From Paenibacillaceae bacterium GAS479 (GTDB lineage Bacteria; Bacillota; Bacilli; Paenibacillales; Paenibacillaceae): DNA of 64,000 nucleotides. Location of the stretch: contig LT629764.1 in NCBI GenBank assembly GCA_900105225.1, positions 1-64,000 of the forward strand, in the 5' to 3' direction. A program made the position numbers and the translations under genes. The notes under the pieces were generated by a model. It had not been told where the DNA came from, ran no database searches, and saw only the letters and a program-made list of their open reading frames with translations. Position 1 is the stretch's first letter; every line of letters starts with the position of its first letter. Positions 46,027 to 54,266 of this stretch are shown one piece after another.

Positions 46027-46195
46027 TCAAGAGCCAATGATCTCCGTCTCGGACTTCTGAGAACCGGTACGGAAATGTCTCGTCGCGACAATTTCAAAAC
46101 CGATCGCCCTGTAGAAAGCGACGCTTTCATCAACATTTTCACTGGGCAGCATGAGTTCAATACTTATCGATGATGGCTCCATCTTCTCCATCCTC
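46027..46195 (-). pseudogene. Remnant: 5' part of a VOC/glyoxalase-family gene
   Basis: About 54 codons beginning MEKMEPSSISIELMLPSENV, with the first beta-alpha unit of a vicinal-oxygen-chelate domain (DESVAFYRAIGFEIV), then a stop at 46027. Normal members are about 120-130 aa, so more than half is missing. GGAGG precedes the start. The frame continues past the stop into an unrelated-looking segment. Confidence 0.55.
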
Positions 46196-46218
46196 CAACA
46201 TTGAATTTCTTCCAAATT

Positions 46219-46267
46219 AAAAGATCCAAATGTGCATATACATGCCCTTTTGGATCTTCTTTTTTTG
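46219..46267 (+). terminator. Plus-strand terminator hairpin
   Basis: AAGATCCAAA / TTTTGGATCTT stem with a 17-nt loop, followed by CTTTTTTT. No complete plus-strand gene lies just upstream. Confidence 0.6.
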
Positions 46268-46296
46268 GATGGATATTCGACGATTTCATTTAACGA

Positions 46297-46325
46297 TAAA
46301 AGCCTGCTGACGGTTGTCAGCAGGC
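46297..46325 (-). terminator. Terminator of the sugar-isomerase/deaminase run
   Basis: Perfect GCCTGCTGAC-AACC-GTCAGCAGGC stem followed by TTTTA on the minus strand, 72 bp past the stop at 46397. Confidence 0.75.
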
Positions 46326-46396
46326 GGATCCGCAGTATGCAATGCAGCACAGGCATTCGCTTATGGCTGGTGCCATCGTCCTCCTACAAGCTTGCC

Positions 46397-47023
46397 TTAG
46401 GAGAACACCGCTTCACGCTTCGGAGCAGAAGCGATCGCATGCTGTGCATTCATCGCTTCAACGAGCATGAAGTTCGCCAGCTCCCCTTCCTTTGGCATTA
46501 AGCTGCCCTGTGAAATATGCAGATAGGTTTGTAGTAGTTCTTCATCCGTAATCCAGCCGTGCTTCTCAGCCAGTCTAGATCCTCTTGCGAGCAGATCTCC
46601 ATTGCCAAAAGGACTCCATGAATCGAGAATATCATCACAGCCTACATGCACGCGTACACCTTCGGCAATGAGTTGGTCAACGCGCGGCATCGGACGGTCG
46701 ATCGGAACGCTAGTTATAATCGAAACATCAGCGGCCCGCAGCTGCTGAGTAAGCTCAAGTGATTCCGATTCCGTCACTTGACCTAAGCAATAGGCATGGC
46801 TCACTGTGGAGCGTCCACCTTTATCGGCTTCAGCCGTCAAATCAGCCAAACGGCTGATCGTGTAAAGGCCCAGATGCCCAGGATCATGCAGATGCAGATC
46901 GATTCCAGCATTGAACTCAGCGCTAAGCTCAAACATCGCCTCAAGACTGCGGTCGACCTGCCGGTCAAGACCTGCCGGATCAACACCGCCGACATATTCC
47001 GCTCCTGCCCGCTTAAAAGACAT
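46397..47023 (-). pseudogene. Cytosine-deaminase-like amidohydrolase, N-terminal half missing
   Basis: 208 codons matching the second half of CodA-type amidohydrolases: the metal-binding HLHDPG, TVSHAYCLG, the catalytic Asp in VGCDDILDSWSPFGNGDLL and the C-terminal helix. The first half, with the HXH metal site and roughly 190 residues, is absent. The frame begins only 26 bp from the end of the isomerase gene, so a deletion or rearrangement seems to have removed the 5' part. It is unlikely to be active. Confidence 0.72.
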
Positions 47024-47048
47024 TTCTCAATCCCGTATAGGCTTCCCG

Positions 47049-47936
47049 TTACGAGCGAAAGCCTTTCAAAAACTGTACGGCTGCGGCAATATCCTTCTCC
47101 GGCTGTGAGCCGACCTCGCGCTCAATCGTCAGGTAACCGGTGTATCCGATATCCTGCAGCGCTCTCAGATAGTTCGGCCAGTCTACCTTGCCCTCGCCAA
47201 GCGGCACCTCGCGGAAATCATCGCCTTCCTGAGCTTCAACCGCAAGCTTCTCATGGCTCATCGCTTCATGCTCGAAGCCGAGCATGCCATAAACTTTGCG
47301 AGGGTCCACATTTTCCTTGAGCTTAATACCGTCCTTGGCATGGGTGTGGACAATATAACTGCCCAATGTGTATACGCCTTGCACCGGGTCGTCGCCTGTC
47401 ACCATGACCATATTGGCCGGATCAAAGTTGACGGACAGCCCGTTTGTGCTTAGCTTGTCGAGGAATTCTTTCAGATGCGCTGCACGCTCTGGACCTGTCT
47501 CAATCGCGAAGTAGGCGTTTTTGCTGCTTGCATAACGGCTGATCTCATCGCAAGCTTGCAGCATCGTTTGATAGATTTCACTGTTTTCATCATCTGGCAC
47601 GATACCGATATGAGTAGTGACAATGTTACATCCCAAATCAAGCGCCAGATCTAGAATACGCTTGGATTTCTCGACCTTCCAGACGTTCTCTTTTTTATCC
47701 TGGAAGCCATGTCCTGCCAAATCACCTACGAGCGCGGAAATGGTAAGGCCGAGAGATTCGATGTATTCGCGGAGCTCCCTGCGGTTGGCCGCATCGAGAC
47801 GGTCCGGGTCCATTTCACCATCTACAGCATAGATTTGTACGCCGTCTGCGCCGACTTCTTTCGCCTTGCGCAGCCCTTCACGAACGCCTACCTGGAAGCT
47901 GTCCACAATAACGCCGATCGGATTCATAATAGCCAT
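47049..47936 (-). CDS. Sugar phosphate isomerase/epimerase family protein (TIM barrel)
   Basis: 295 aa, AP-endonuclease-2-like barrel. Metal and substrate residues appear in VTTHIGIVPDD, the Glu of YFAIETGPER, NFDPANMVMVTGDDP, VHTHAKDGIKL and the final Glu in YLTIEREVG. These features are common to xylose-isomerase-like epimerases that act on sugar derivatives. AAAGGCGG lies 8 bp before the ATG. It lies downstream of an oxidoreductase and a second isomerase on the same strand, suggesting catabolism of an inositol- or keto-sugar-like compound. The exact substrate is unknown. The 278-bp gap upstream (47937-48214) holds no gene. Confidence 0.85.
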   Translation of the reverse strand: MAIMNPIGVIVDSFQVGVREGLRKAKEVGADGVQIYAVDGEMDPDRLDAANRRELREYIESLGLTISALVGDLAGHGFQDKKENVWKVEKSKRILDLALDLGCNIVTTHIGIVPDDENSEIYQTMLQACDEISRYASSKNAYFAIETGPERAAHLKEFLDKLSTNGLSVNFDPANMVMVTGDDPVQGVYTLGSYIVHTHAKDGIKLKENVDPRKVYGMLGFEHEAMSHEKLAVEAQEGDDFREVPLGEGKVDWPNYLRALQDIGYTGYLTIEREVGSQPEKDIAAAVQFLKGFRS

Positions 47937-48214
47937 ATTAAAAACCGCCTTTACTCATAGTGTAAAATTACCGTTTCTCGATAGCGATGAATCTATAAAA
48001 GATGACTTAGGTTGCAGCACCGAAACCAGCTCCGATGAGCATATTCATCTGATAGTTCTATCTTAATAACCTATCGCCTAACGGACTAGAACTGCATTGC
48101 CGAGTAGTTGGATTTTTGTGCGGAACGTAGGCGGAGCGTAGTCAGAACGCAAGCAGGAGCCCGCCGCAGATGCGGACGAGCTCCTGTTAGAACAAATTCA
48201 TTGGCGCTAGCTTC

Positions 48215-49234
48215 TTAGCCGACCGTTACCCATTCTCCGCGCTGATCAGCGGAGGCGATTTCGGCGCGTACAATGGCGATAGTGTCCTTCGTGCTTTGAC
48301 CGTCCGCTTCTTCAATCGGCGTGCCGTTCAGCAGAGATTCTACGAAATACTTGATTTCGTAATAGTACCCCTGGTTATCCGACAGCTCTGCGACATAACC
48401 CGGAGCATCATTGGGATTCACGCGCAGCTGATTGTTGACGAACTGCAGATTACCATTTTGGAAAGTGACCCGGAAGCCCATCTCAAAGCCGAAATCGCCG
48501 TTCAGCGTCCAGTCCACCTGAGTGTGGATGACCGCTTCTTGCGGGTAACGATAATTCGTCGACACGATGTCATATCCGCTGCCTGGGATGACATTAACTG
48601 CATTCGTGGAAACAGCTTCCGGCTTGCCGAACAGCCAGTTAACAACATCGGTATCATGCACATGCATGTCCAGAAGAGCACCGCCGCCTTTATCCTTTTC
48701 GAGCACCCAAGGGCCCCAAGTCGGTGTCCCGCCGCCGCGGTAGAAATAAGCATAGGTTACTTTTCCGAGTGAACCTTCGTCGATTAGCTTTTTCAGCTCA
48801 ACGTAGGCTGGCCAGAAGCGCAGGCATTGGCCGATCAGCAGCGATTTACCAGCTTGCTCAGCTGCCTGAATCATCGCGTCACACTCATCTGTATCCATCG
48901 CCATCGGCTTCTCGCATAATACATGCACGCCTGCTTCCAGGCATTGAACTGTCACCTGGCGGTGCAGGAAGGTTGGCAAAGTAATATCTACCGCGTCCAG
49001 ATCCTCTTTTTCGAGCATCTCGGCAATGGAAGTATATTGGGCAAAAGCTGTCAAATCCACGACCGTACTGCCTGCGTCGAGATTGCCTCCGCCTCCGCCG
49101 CCCTGCAGCTTGACCGGGTCGGCGTCGCAGATTGCGACAACCTTAACCTGCACACCCTCCTGCTCCAGCCGCAAATAGTTTTCCAAATGGGCCCGTCCCA
49201 TGAAGCCAAGTCCAATCATACCAATTCGAATCAT
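48215..49234 (-). CDS. Gfo/Idh/MocA-family oxidoreductase
   Basis: 339 aa. The N-terminal NAD(P) Rossmann fold has GMIGLGFMGRAH (about 5-16); the conserved CEKPMAMD follows near residue 108, and the catalytic-type His lies in DMHVHDTDVVNWLFG. A run of six glycines near residues 46-51 is an unusual insertion in a surface loop (GGCGGAGGCGG in the DNA). Its ATG overlaps the stop of the upstream isomerase gene, so the two are cotranslated. Typical activity is oxidation of a cyclic or open sugar; the substrate is not determinable. Confidence 0.88.
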   Translation of the reverse strand: MIRIGMIGLGFMGRAHLENYLRLEQEGVQVKVVAICDADPVKLQGGGGGGNLDAGSTVVDLTAFAQYTSIAEMLEKEDLDAVDITLPTFLHRQVTVQCLEAGVHVLCEKPMAMDTDECDAMIQAAEQAGKSLLIGQCLRFWPAYVELKKLIDEGSLGKVTYAYFYRGGGTPTWGPWVLEKDKGGGALLDMHVHDTDVVNWLFGKPEAVSTNAVNVIPGSGYDIVSTNYRYPQEAVIHTQVDWTLNGDFGFEMGFRVTFQNGNLQFVNNQLRVNPNDAPGYVAELSDNQGYYYEIKYFVESLLNGTPIEEADGQSTKDTIAIVRAEIASADQRGEWVTVG

Positions 49235-50082
49235 TATCGTTTGCTCCTTCCGAGAATGGCATCCATTGCTGCCGAAGTGTTGTATACGATTTGAACGCTA
49301 TGATGCGTATAAGGCGGGATCATCTCAGCCGTGACAAAGCTGTCATAGCCGATTGCTTCCAGTTCACGAACGACGGCCGGATAGTCCACATCACCGGCAA
49401 GCAGATCAACAAAGCCATGAAGTCCGCCAGCCGCGCGGCGGTAATCTTTAAAGTGCACTTTTTTGATGCGGGAGCCGAGAATTTGAATCCAATGCTCCGG
49501 ATAACCGGAGTAAACGACGTTGCCTACATCGAAGTAGGAGCCGACATAATCGGAACCGACCGCATCGATGAAACCTCTCATCTCTAGCGGGGACAGCAGG
49601 AATTTGTTCCACACATTTTCAACACCGATGCTGACCTTGAGCTCCTCTGCTTCGGATGCCAGCTCCTGGAACGTCTCCAAGGCGCGTTCATAAGCTTTAT
49701 CATAGGCGACTACCGGAGCATCAGGGATGAAATCAACACCGACTGCACCCGGCACAACCAGAATCGTATCCACTTCAAGAAGGGCTGCAAATTCGAGCTG
49801 TTTGCGGATGATATCCTTCGCCTTCGTGCGGGTAGCCTCGCTATCGCTCGTTGGCGGATAGGACCAGTACAAACCGCTCGCCAGGCTGGACAGCTCCAGG
49901 CCCGTATCGCGTGCAAGCTGCAAATAACCGAGAACTTCCTTTTCGCTGCTTTCCAGGCTAAGCTGACCGGTTTCCTCCAGAGCAAGCTCAATACCGTCGA
50001 ATCCAGCGTCCTTGGCGATGGTGATGCTTTGCTCAACCGTAGTACCAGCCGGGAAGGACCATGCGTTAATTCCTTTTTTCAT
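49234..50082 (-). CDS. Sugar phosphate isomerase/epimerase (L-ribulose-5-phosphate 3-epimerase-like)
   Basis: 282 aa TIM barrel. It shows FDGIELALEE, LVVPGAVGVD, the metal Glu in IGVENVWNKFLLSP, YFDVGNVVYSGYPEHWI, VHFKDYRR and the last Glu in FVTAEMIPPY, the four-ligand pattern of the family. It is first in the minus-strand cluster and divergent from an AraC regulator. A TATAAT box at 50126-50131 with a weak -35 lies upstream. Hydroxypyruvate-isomerase-like or tagatose/ribulose epimerase activity are alternatives. Confidence 0.85.
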   Translation of the reverse strand: MKKGINAWSFPAGTTVEQSITIAKDAGFDGIELALEETGQLSLESSEKEVLGYLQLARDTGLELSSLASGLYWSYPPTSDSEATRTKAKDIIRKQLEFAALLEVDTILVVPGAVGVDFIPDAPVVAYDKAYERALETFQELASEAEELKVSIGVENVWNKFLLSPLEMRGFIDAVGSDYVGSYFDVGNVVYSGYPEHWIQILGSRIKKVHFKDYRRAAGGLHGFVDLLAGDVDYPAVVRELEAIGYDSFVTAEMIPPYTHHSVQIVYNTSAAMDAILGRSKR

Positions 50083-50228
50083 AAAATGCAGCCTCCTCTT
50101 CTATTTCCTAACGTTTATACCTTGGATTATAGACTGAAGAAAGCGTTTTGAATTTATCATTTTGGCCGCTGTTTTTGCATTTTCGTGGTACGATAGTGGC
50201 ATAACGTCCTGATGGAGGAGAACCAAAC

Positions 50229-51125
50229 ATGAATTATATTCCATTACACCTTAAACAGGACTTACAAGTCGACGAATTAATTTCCTTGCATTATTTTGAA
50301 TACCCAAAGGGCTTTTTGTTTGAGGGCGAGTCGCATGATTTTTGGGAGCTGTTATATGTGGATAAAGGCGAGGTAGAGGTGCGTGCTGACGACAGGCTGC
50401 TCGTTCTGCAGCAAGGCACCATCGTTTTCCATAAACCAGGGGAGTTCCATACGGTCCGAGTGGACAGCAAACATCGACCGCCTAACCTGATCGTCATCGC
50501 CTTCACCTGCTCCAGCCCGCTCATGGAGAAGCTTCACGACCGGGTGGACGTTCTTCAAGAAAGAGAGGTCGGTTGGCTGTCGATTCTGCTGCAAGAGGGC
50601 TTTGCGAGTTTCCTGCCGCCCTTCCATGACCCGCAAACTCACCAGATTCGGCGCAATCCTAATGCTCCGCCTACTTCGGAGCAAATGTTCCGGCTCTGTC
50701 TTGAGCTACTGCTAATCAGTCAGATTCGCAGCGCTGATGCTGCTGGGGGACGAGACAACAGGCGGGCAGCCACTCCGGCCATGCGCGCGGCGGGACAAGA
50801 TACTATCGATAAGCTGAAAGCTTTTATGGGAGAGAAGCTCGGGGAGACGTTAACGCTAGAGGATCTATGCCAGGCGGCCCATCTCGGGCGCACCCGACTC
50901 AAAGAGCTGGTGCAGCTGCATAGCGGCATGGGGCCGATGGAGTTGTTCCGCCAGATGAAGCTGGAGGAAGCAAAGTCGATGATCCGCGAGCGCAGTTATA
51001 GCATGACGGAAATTTCAGCAAAGCTTGGTTATTCCAGCTTGCATTATTTTTCAAGGGACTTCAAACGAGCCACCGGCATGCCGCCTTCGGAGTATGCTCG
51101 CACAGTCGAAGCTCTGCTGGGATGA
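50229..51125 (+). CDS. AraC-family transcriptional regulator
   Basis: 298 aa. The N-terminal cupin sensor has SHDFWELLYVDKGEVEV and IVFHKPGEFHTV. The C-terminal double helix-turn-helix spans about 195-292: TLEDLCQAAHLGRTRLKELV and MTEISAKLGYSSLHYFSRDF then GMPPSEYA. GGAGGA lies 8 bp before the ATG. It is divergent from the isomerase/oxidoreductase operon (147 bp between starts) and is its likely activator, responding to a sugar-like ligand. Confidence 0.88.
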   Translation: MNYIPLHLKQDLQVDELISLHYFEYPKGFLFEGESHDFWELLYVDKGEVEVRADDRLLVLQQGTIVFHKPGEFHTVRVDSKHRPPNLIVIAFTCSSPLMEKLHDRVDVLQEREVGWLSILLQEGFASFLPPFHDPQTHQIRRNPNAPPTSEQMFRLCLELLLISQIRSADAAGGRDNRRAATPAMRAAGQDTIDKLKAFMGEKLGETLTLEDLCQAAHLGRTRLKELVQLHSGMGPMELFRQMKLEEAKSMIRERSYSMTEISAKLGYSSLHYFSRDFKRATGMPPSEYARTVEALLG

Positions 51126-51219
51126 ATATGCGTTAGATTGTGATTTTGAACATACGCTAGATCATCCCGCTTTGATCATCCGTTCCGATCAACCCTTTTC
51201 CAAGGAGGCCTCCTGAATC

Positions 51220-51414
51220 TTGAAGCGCTCTTATTGGCAGCAATGGGGAATTTGGATTTTGCCTTTATTCGTTGTGCTCGTGGCCGGATATGGCTACTTT
51301 ACCGATTCTTCTATAAGCACCAGAGAGACTTTTGAATGGATGACCGATTACATTTCTCCATGGATCATCATTTTTTTACTACTAGTTCTGCTGCGCCGTA
51401 AGCGACGAGAGTAA
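51220..51414 (+). CDS. Small membrane protein
   Basis: 64 aa with two hydrophobic helices (about 9-27 and 46-59) and a basic end RRKRRE, so both termini are probably cytosolic. The TTG start follows AAGGAGG after 11 bp; that ribosome site is part of the palindrome AGGAGGCCTCCT, which might sequester it. No family recognised. It is followed by another membrane gene after 74 bp. Confidence 0.55.
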   Translation: MKRSYWQQWGIWILPLFVVLVAGYGYFTDSSISTRETFEWMTDYISPWIIIFLLLVLLRRKRRE

Positions 51415-51488
51415 GCCATTGTAGGGGAATTGCACTCCGGGAGGCTCTGCTTGTAGGGGTTGGTGTTAGAAAGAGACGGAGGAACGTC

Positions 51489-51899
51489 ATGCTTCGCAAT
51501 AATCTGTTATCACTAGCAGCGCATGCAATTGTACTTATCTTCAGCGGCCTGCTTAGTAGCATGGCAGGCCGACAGCCCCTGTGGATTTATTTCGTTGTCC
51601 TTCTCTCTTTTATCGGATATGCACTCTTTGGATATTTGTACATGCGTCCGATGCGGTCCAGCCTCCATAACTTCGTTTCCGTTTCGTTAGCGAGTCTAAT
51701 CGGCTTACTAATCGGAGTGTATTGCTGGAATTTCCCAAGCCTGATGGGGTTTAATTGGATGATCTTTCTCTTTTACAATCTGTACGCTTTTTTGCTTGCT
51801 GATTTTGTTCCGTTTTCTCCTGAGCCCAAGTTGACGATTTGGTTTTTCATTGTTCCGAGTCTGTTCTTATGGATCGGTATGGGGCTGAGGCGGTCGTAA
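51489..51899 (+). CDS. Membrane protein of unknown function
   Basis: 136 aa with four predicted membrane helices (about 8-26, 32-52, 62-82, 90-106) and a possible fifth near the C-terminus (112-130). No catalytic or transport motif is seen. GGAGGAACGTC precedes the ATG. It probably forms an operon with the 64-aa protein just upstream. A terminator-like hairpin follows. Confidence 0.62.
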   Translation: MLRNNLLSLAAHAIVLIFSGLLSSMAGRQPLWIYFVVLLSFIGYALFGYLYMRPMRSSLHNFVSVSLASLIGLLIGVYCWNFPSLMGFNWMIFLFYNLYAFLLADFVPFSPEPKLTIWFFIVPSLFLWIGMGLRRS

Positions 51900-51913
51900 G
51901 CTAGAAAATATAA

Positions 51914-51963
51914 ACGGGGCCGTCCTAATAGTCACTTATTAGATGACTTTCGGGACAGCCCCT
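51914..51963. terminator. Terminator hairpin between convergent genes
   Basis: GGGGC / GCCCC with a second GTCC / GGAC segment and a large loop; TTT follows on the plus strand. It can serve the membrane gene and the convergent cat gene. Confidence 0.55.
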
Positions 51964-51978
51964 TTGTGCTATTTTGAA

Positions 51979-52638
51979 CTATCGTTCCTCGCTTAACCAC
52001 TCCGCGCAATTAACTGCACGTAATTGTAGCTCATTATACAGCATCCCGGCATGGTAACCATCACAAACGGCATGATGGAATTGTCCTGATAACGGCAGCA
52101 GAATTTTTTCATCATGCTGAAAGTATTTCCCCATTGTAAAGATGGGTAGTAAATAGTTTCCCTCGTTGTAGATGTTCAGGTTAAAGCCAGTGAAGCTAAC
52201 CCAAGGAATGCTAGAAATATTGAAAGTGTTAGGTGGTTGGTTAGTTTTAGCGACGAAATGTTTAACACTTCCGTATTTTTGCATATCATCAATATAACGA
52301 CTGTAGAAATCGTTAAAATCTTCACCGTACAAAGTCCATATGCTTGAAAAAGTTTTGTCATCATCATGGAATACGGTAAAACTAGGAGACAAGCTATTCC
52401 AATACCCTAATGTCTCATCATTAAAACATGTGCGAAATTCATTGTGGCTGTTTACCACCGTAGTTATCATGTGAATCAGTGCTGGATACAGCTTTATCCC
52501 CCGACTCTTAAGTTCTTTCAATAGCAGGGAAATGTCAATGTTGGCAGTCATGCTGTAGGTGCATCTGACGTTATTTAAATAATGCTCAAAATAAGGTTTT
52601 CTATTCCAGTTATCCATGACAATCGGATTGAATTTCAT
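51979..52638 (-). CDS. cat: Chloramphenicol O-acetyltransferase, type A
   Basis: 219 aa, the usual CatA length. It transfers acetyl from acetyl-CoA to chloramphenicol. The active-site histidine is in FHHAVCDGYHAG (His188-189) near the C-terminus, and SIPWVSFTGFNLN is the family's mid-protein motif. The DNA is AT-rich compared with its surroundings. AGGAGGTT lies 8 bp before the ATG but is locked in a perfect 13-bp hairpin, with a nine-codon leader peptide upstream: the classic inducible cat arrangement. A hypothetical gene precedes it on the same strand. Confidence 0.93.
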   Translation of the reverse strand: MKFNPIVMDNWNRKPYFEHYLNNVRCTYSMTANIDISLLLKELKSRGIKLYPALIHMITTVVNSHNEFRTCFNDETLGYWNSLSPSFTVFHDDDKTFSSIWTLYGEDFNDFYSRYIDDMQKYGSVKHFVAKTNQPPNTFNISSIPWVSFTGFNLNIYNEGNYLLPIFTMGKYFQHDEKILLPLSGQFHHAVCDGYHAGMLYNELQLRAVNCAEWLSEER

Positions 52639-52644
52639 TTAATA

Positions 52645-52684
52645 TAACCTCCTAAAATGATTGCTCTTTCGTTTTAGGAGGTTA
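52645..52684 (-). promoter_or_regulatory. Translation-attenuation hairpin of cat
   Basis: Perfect 13-bp inverted repeat TAACCTCCTAAAA / TTTTAGGAGGTTA around a 14-nt loop. The right arm contains the cat ribosome site (AGGAGGTT), so it is hidden unless a ribosome stalled on the leader opens the stem. Confidence 0.88.
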
Positions 52685-52703
52685 AATCCACTGCTTTAAC
52701 CAT
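52674..52703 (-). CDS. cat leader peptide (9 aa)
   Basis: Short reading frame MVKAVDLTS followed by TAA. Its codons 7-9 and stop lie in the left arm of the hairpin, so a drug-stalled ribosome at codon 6 would melt it. The MVK-D start resembles the cat-86 leader as I remember it. GAGG is close upstream (2 bp), which is tight; an overlapping nine-codon frame starting 10 bp earlier (MRIWLKQWI) with AGGA at better spacing is the alternative. Confidence 0.7.
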   Translation of the reverse strand: MVKAVDLTS

Positions 52704-52771
52704 ATCCTCATCACAATCCTATATTAATATTTTACTGCCATTAAATTGACCCTTAATCCTGACAGCACTGT

Positions 52772-53335
52772 TCAAATTCGTTCCTTCAAGTAATTTTCAT
52801 AATCCTCTAACCATACCTTCTCTATCCAAGCACCAGTATTATTTTGTGCGATGTAGTCAAATGCTTTTTTGGGACTAAGAATATTCATTATTTTAGGGCC
52901 ATATTCAATAATTTTAGTCGTCATGTTTTCAAGCTGTGCCTTAATATGTTCAGCATCTCCAACGTCAGAATCACCGTAATAAATACCTTCACAAGGAATC
53001 CCTCTATTACCCCTAAGATAATTGATCGGGTTATAGTTAACCCTGAACAAACTCTCTTCCGTGAATTCGGATATTAAAAACCTGAATGGATAATTCATCG
53101 GTTCCTTAAGATATATATTGTTAGTTGATAACTTTAAGTAATCTCTAACAAAACTATGTCTGACACAAAAATTAAAATCTGATCCCTGTTCGCCTCTAAA
53201 TGTACTCCGTATTAAAGCTGCAACCGTACTTCCTTTAGTGAGATATAAGCTGTGCCCTTTAGGGAAATACCCGTGCTCTCGAAGCTTTTTAGTGACAATC
53301 TCATCATATATAAAATTAAAATTTTCAGCATTCAA
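52772..53335 (-). CDS. Hypothetical protein, DUF4304-like at most
   Basis: 187 aa, soluble, AT-rich gene. The N-terminal part (KKLREHGYFPKGHSLYL, then an RSTFRGEQGSDFNFCV strand) resembles small Bacillota proteins of the DUF4304 kind, but I am not certain. No catalytic motif is seen. The TTG at 53335 is preferred because AAAAGGTG lies 5 bp upstream; the in-frame GTG at 53344 is inside that site. It may have arrived together with the adjacent cat gene. Confidence 0.6.
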   Translation of the reverse strand: MNAENFNFIYDEIVTKKLREHGYFPKGHSLYLTKGSTVAALIRSTFRGEQGSDFNFCVRHSFVRDYLKLSTNNIYLKEPMNYPFRFLISEFTEESLFRVNYNPINYLRGNRGIPCEGIYYGDSDVGDAEHIKAQLENMTTKIIEYGPKIMNILSPKKAFDYIAQNNTGAWIEKVWLEDYENYLKERI

Positions 53336-53481
53336 AATGATCACCTTTTACATTGAGATTCTCATAGACTGGCCCAAACGCCCACATGAAAAATCCCCTC
53401 CGGCCAACAGTGTTGAATTCATAATATCATGAACTCTTTTTTCACTGCCTACCGTAAGGGGATAATGTCATTACATAGAAA

Positions 53482-53985
53482 TTATTCCGCCGGAGGAGTA
53501 AAGCTCCGACCTGCAAACTCGCTGTCCAGCATGTAGAAAGCGTTGCTGTCGGACTCGATCCGTCTCAACTTCTGGATGACGCTGTCGAACAGAGCCTCTT
53601 CCTCAACCTGCTCGTCGATGAACCATTTGAGGAAGTAGATCGTCGCATGCTCGCGCTCATCGAGAGCGAGGTCAGCCAGATGGTAGAAGTTCTTCGTGTT
53701 CTGCTGCTCATGGTGGTAGCCATGCTGAAATACATCCAACATCGAGGAGTATTCGTTTTTCGGCTCTGGCATCGACTGGAGGACAGCGCGGCGTCCACGA
53801 TCATTGAGGAACTTGTAAATCTTCATCGCATGGAAGCGCTCCTCCTCCGCTTGCACGAGGAAGAAGTTAGAGAAGCCGTCCAAGCTCTCGCCAGAGCAAT
53901 GGGCCGCCATCGCGAGGTACACATGAGCGGAATAAAATTCAAAGTTCATCTGATCGTTCAACGCTTTGGCCAAATTATCATTCAT
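53482..53985 (-). CDS. Ferritin
   Basis: 167 aa, bacterial non-heme ferritin (FtnA type). Iron is oxidised and stored in a 24-subunit shell. Ferroxidase ligands Glu16, Glu49, His52, Glu93 and Gln126 all fall at the positions expected from E. coli FtnA minus one residue. Length and the four-helix pattern are normal. AGGAGGAATTCCA precedes the ATG. The 53345-53481 gap holds only AT-rich spacer. Confidence 0.94.
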   Translation of the reverse strand: MNDNLAKALNDQMNFEFYSAHVYLAMAAHCSGESLDGFSNFFLVQAEEERFHAMKIYKFLNDRGRRAVLQSMPEPKNEYSSMLDVFQHGYHHEQQNTKNFYHLADLALDEREHATIYFLKWFIDEQVEEEALFDSVIQKLRRIESDSNAFYMLDSEFAGRSFTPPAE

Positions 53986-53996
53986 TGGAATTCCTC

Positions 53997-54218
53997 CTAA
54001 GAAGATGATTGCTTTTTGAGCACACGCTTAGCGAGCCCTTTGGGCTTCGTGGCGGATACCGTTCTACCCTTTATTACGGCAAAACATCGCTCTTTGCAAA
54101 GTCGGCAGCTGCCAAGACAATCCGACTTCTTGAGCTCCAGCCCGGGCTCGTCCTTCAGCTTTCGATAAGCGGACTTGGACATCAGCCTTAAATTCTTGCG
54201 GCAGAAGCGAACCTTCAT
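53997..54218 (-). CDS. DUF1450/YuzB-like cysteine-cluster protein
   Basis: 73 aa, basic, with CLGSCRLCKERCF (four cysteines at about 34, 38, 41, 45) like the small DUF1450 proteins of Bacillus. It starts MKVRFCRKNLR. The cluster could bind a metal or an iron-sulfur centre; no function is established that I know of. The ATG is preceded by AAGGAGG. It lies 11 bp from the ferritin start, so the two may share a transcript and an iron-related role. Confidence 0.72.
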   Translation of the reverse strand: MKVRFCRKNLRLMSKSAYRKLKDEPGLELKKSDCLGSCRLCKERCFAVIKGRTVSATKPKGLAKRVLKKQSSS

Positions 54219-54266
54219 GACGGCCAGCCTCCTTAGGCATGCCAGACTTACCGAACACGGAGGGGA

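Noticed and set aside
48145-48190. Hairpin CAGGAGC...GCTCCTG as a terminator of the oxidoreductase gene
   Set aside because: A stem is present but no T-run follows on the minus strand, so I cannot support a terminator call.
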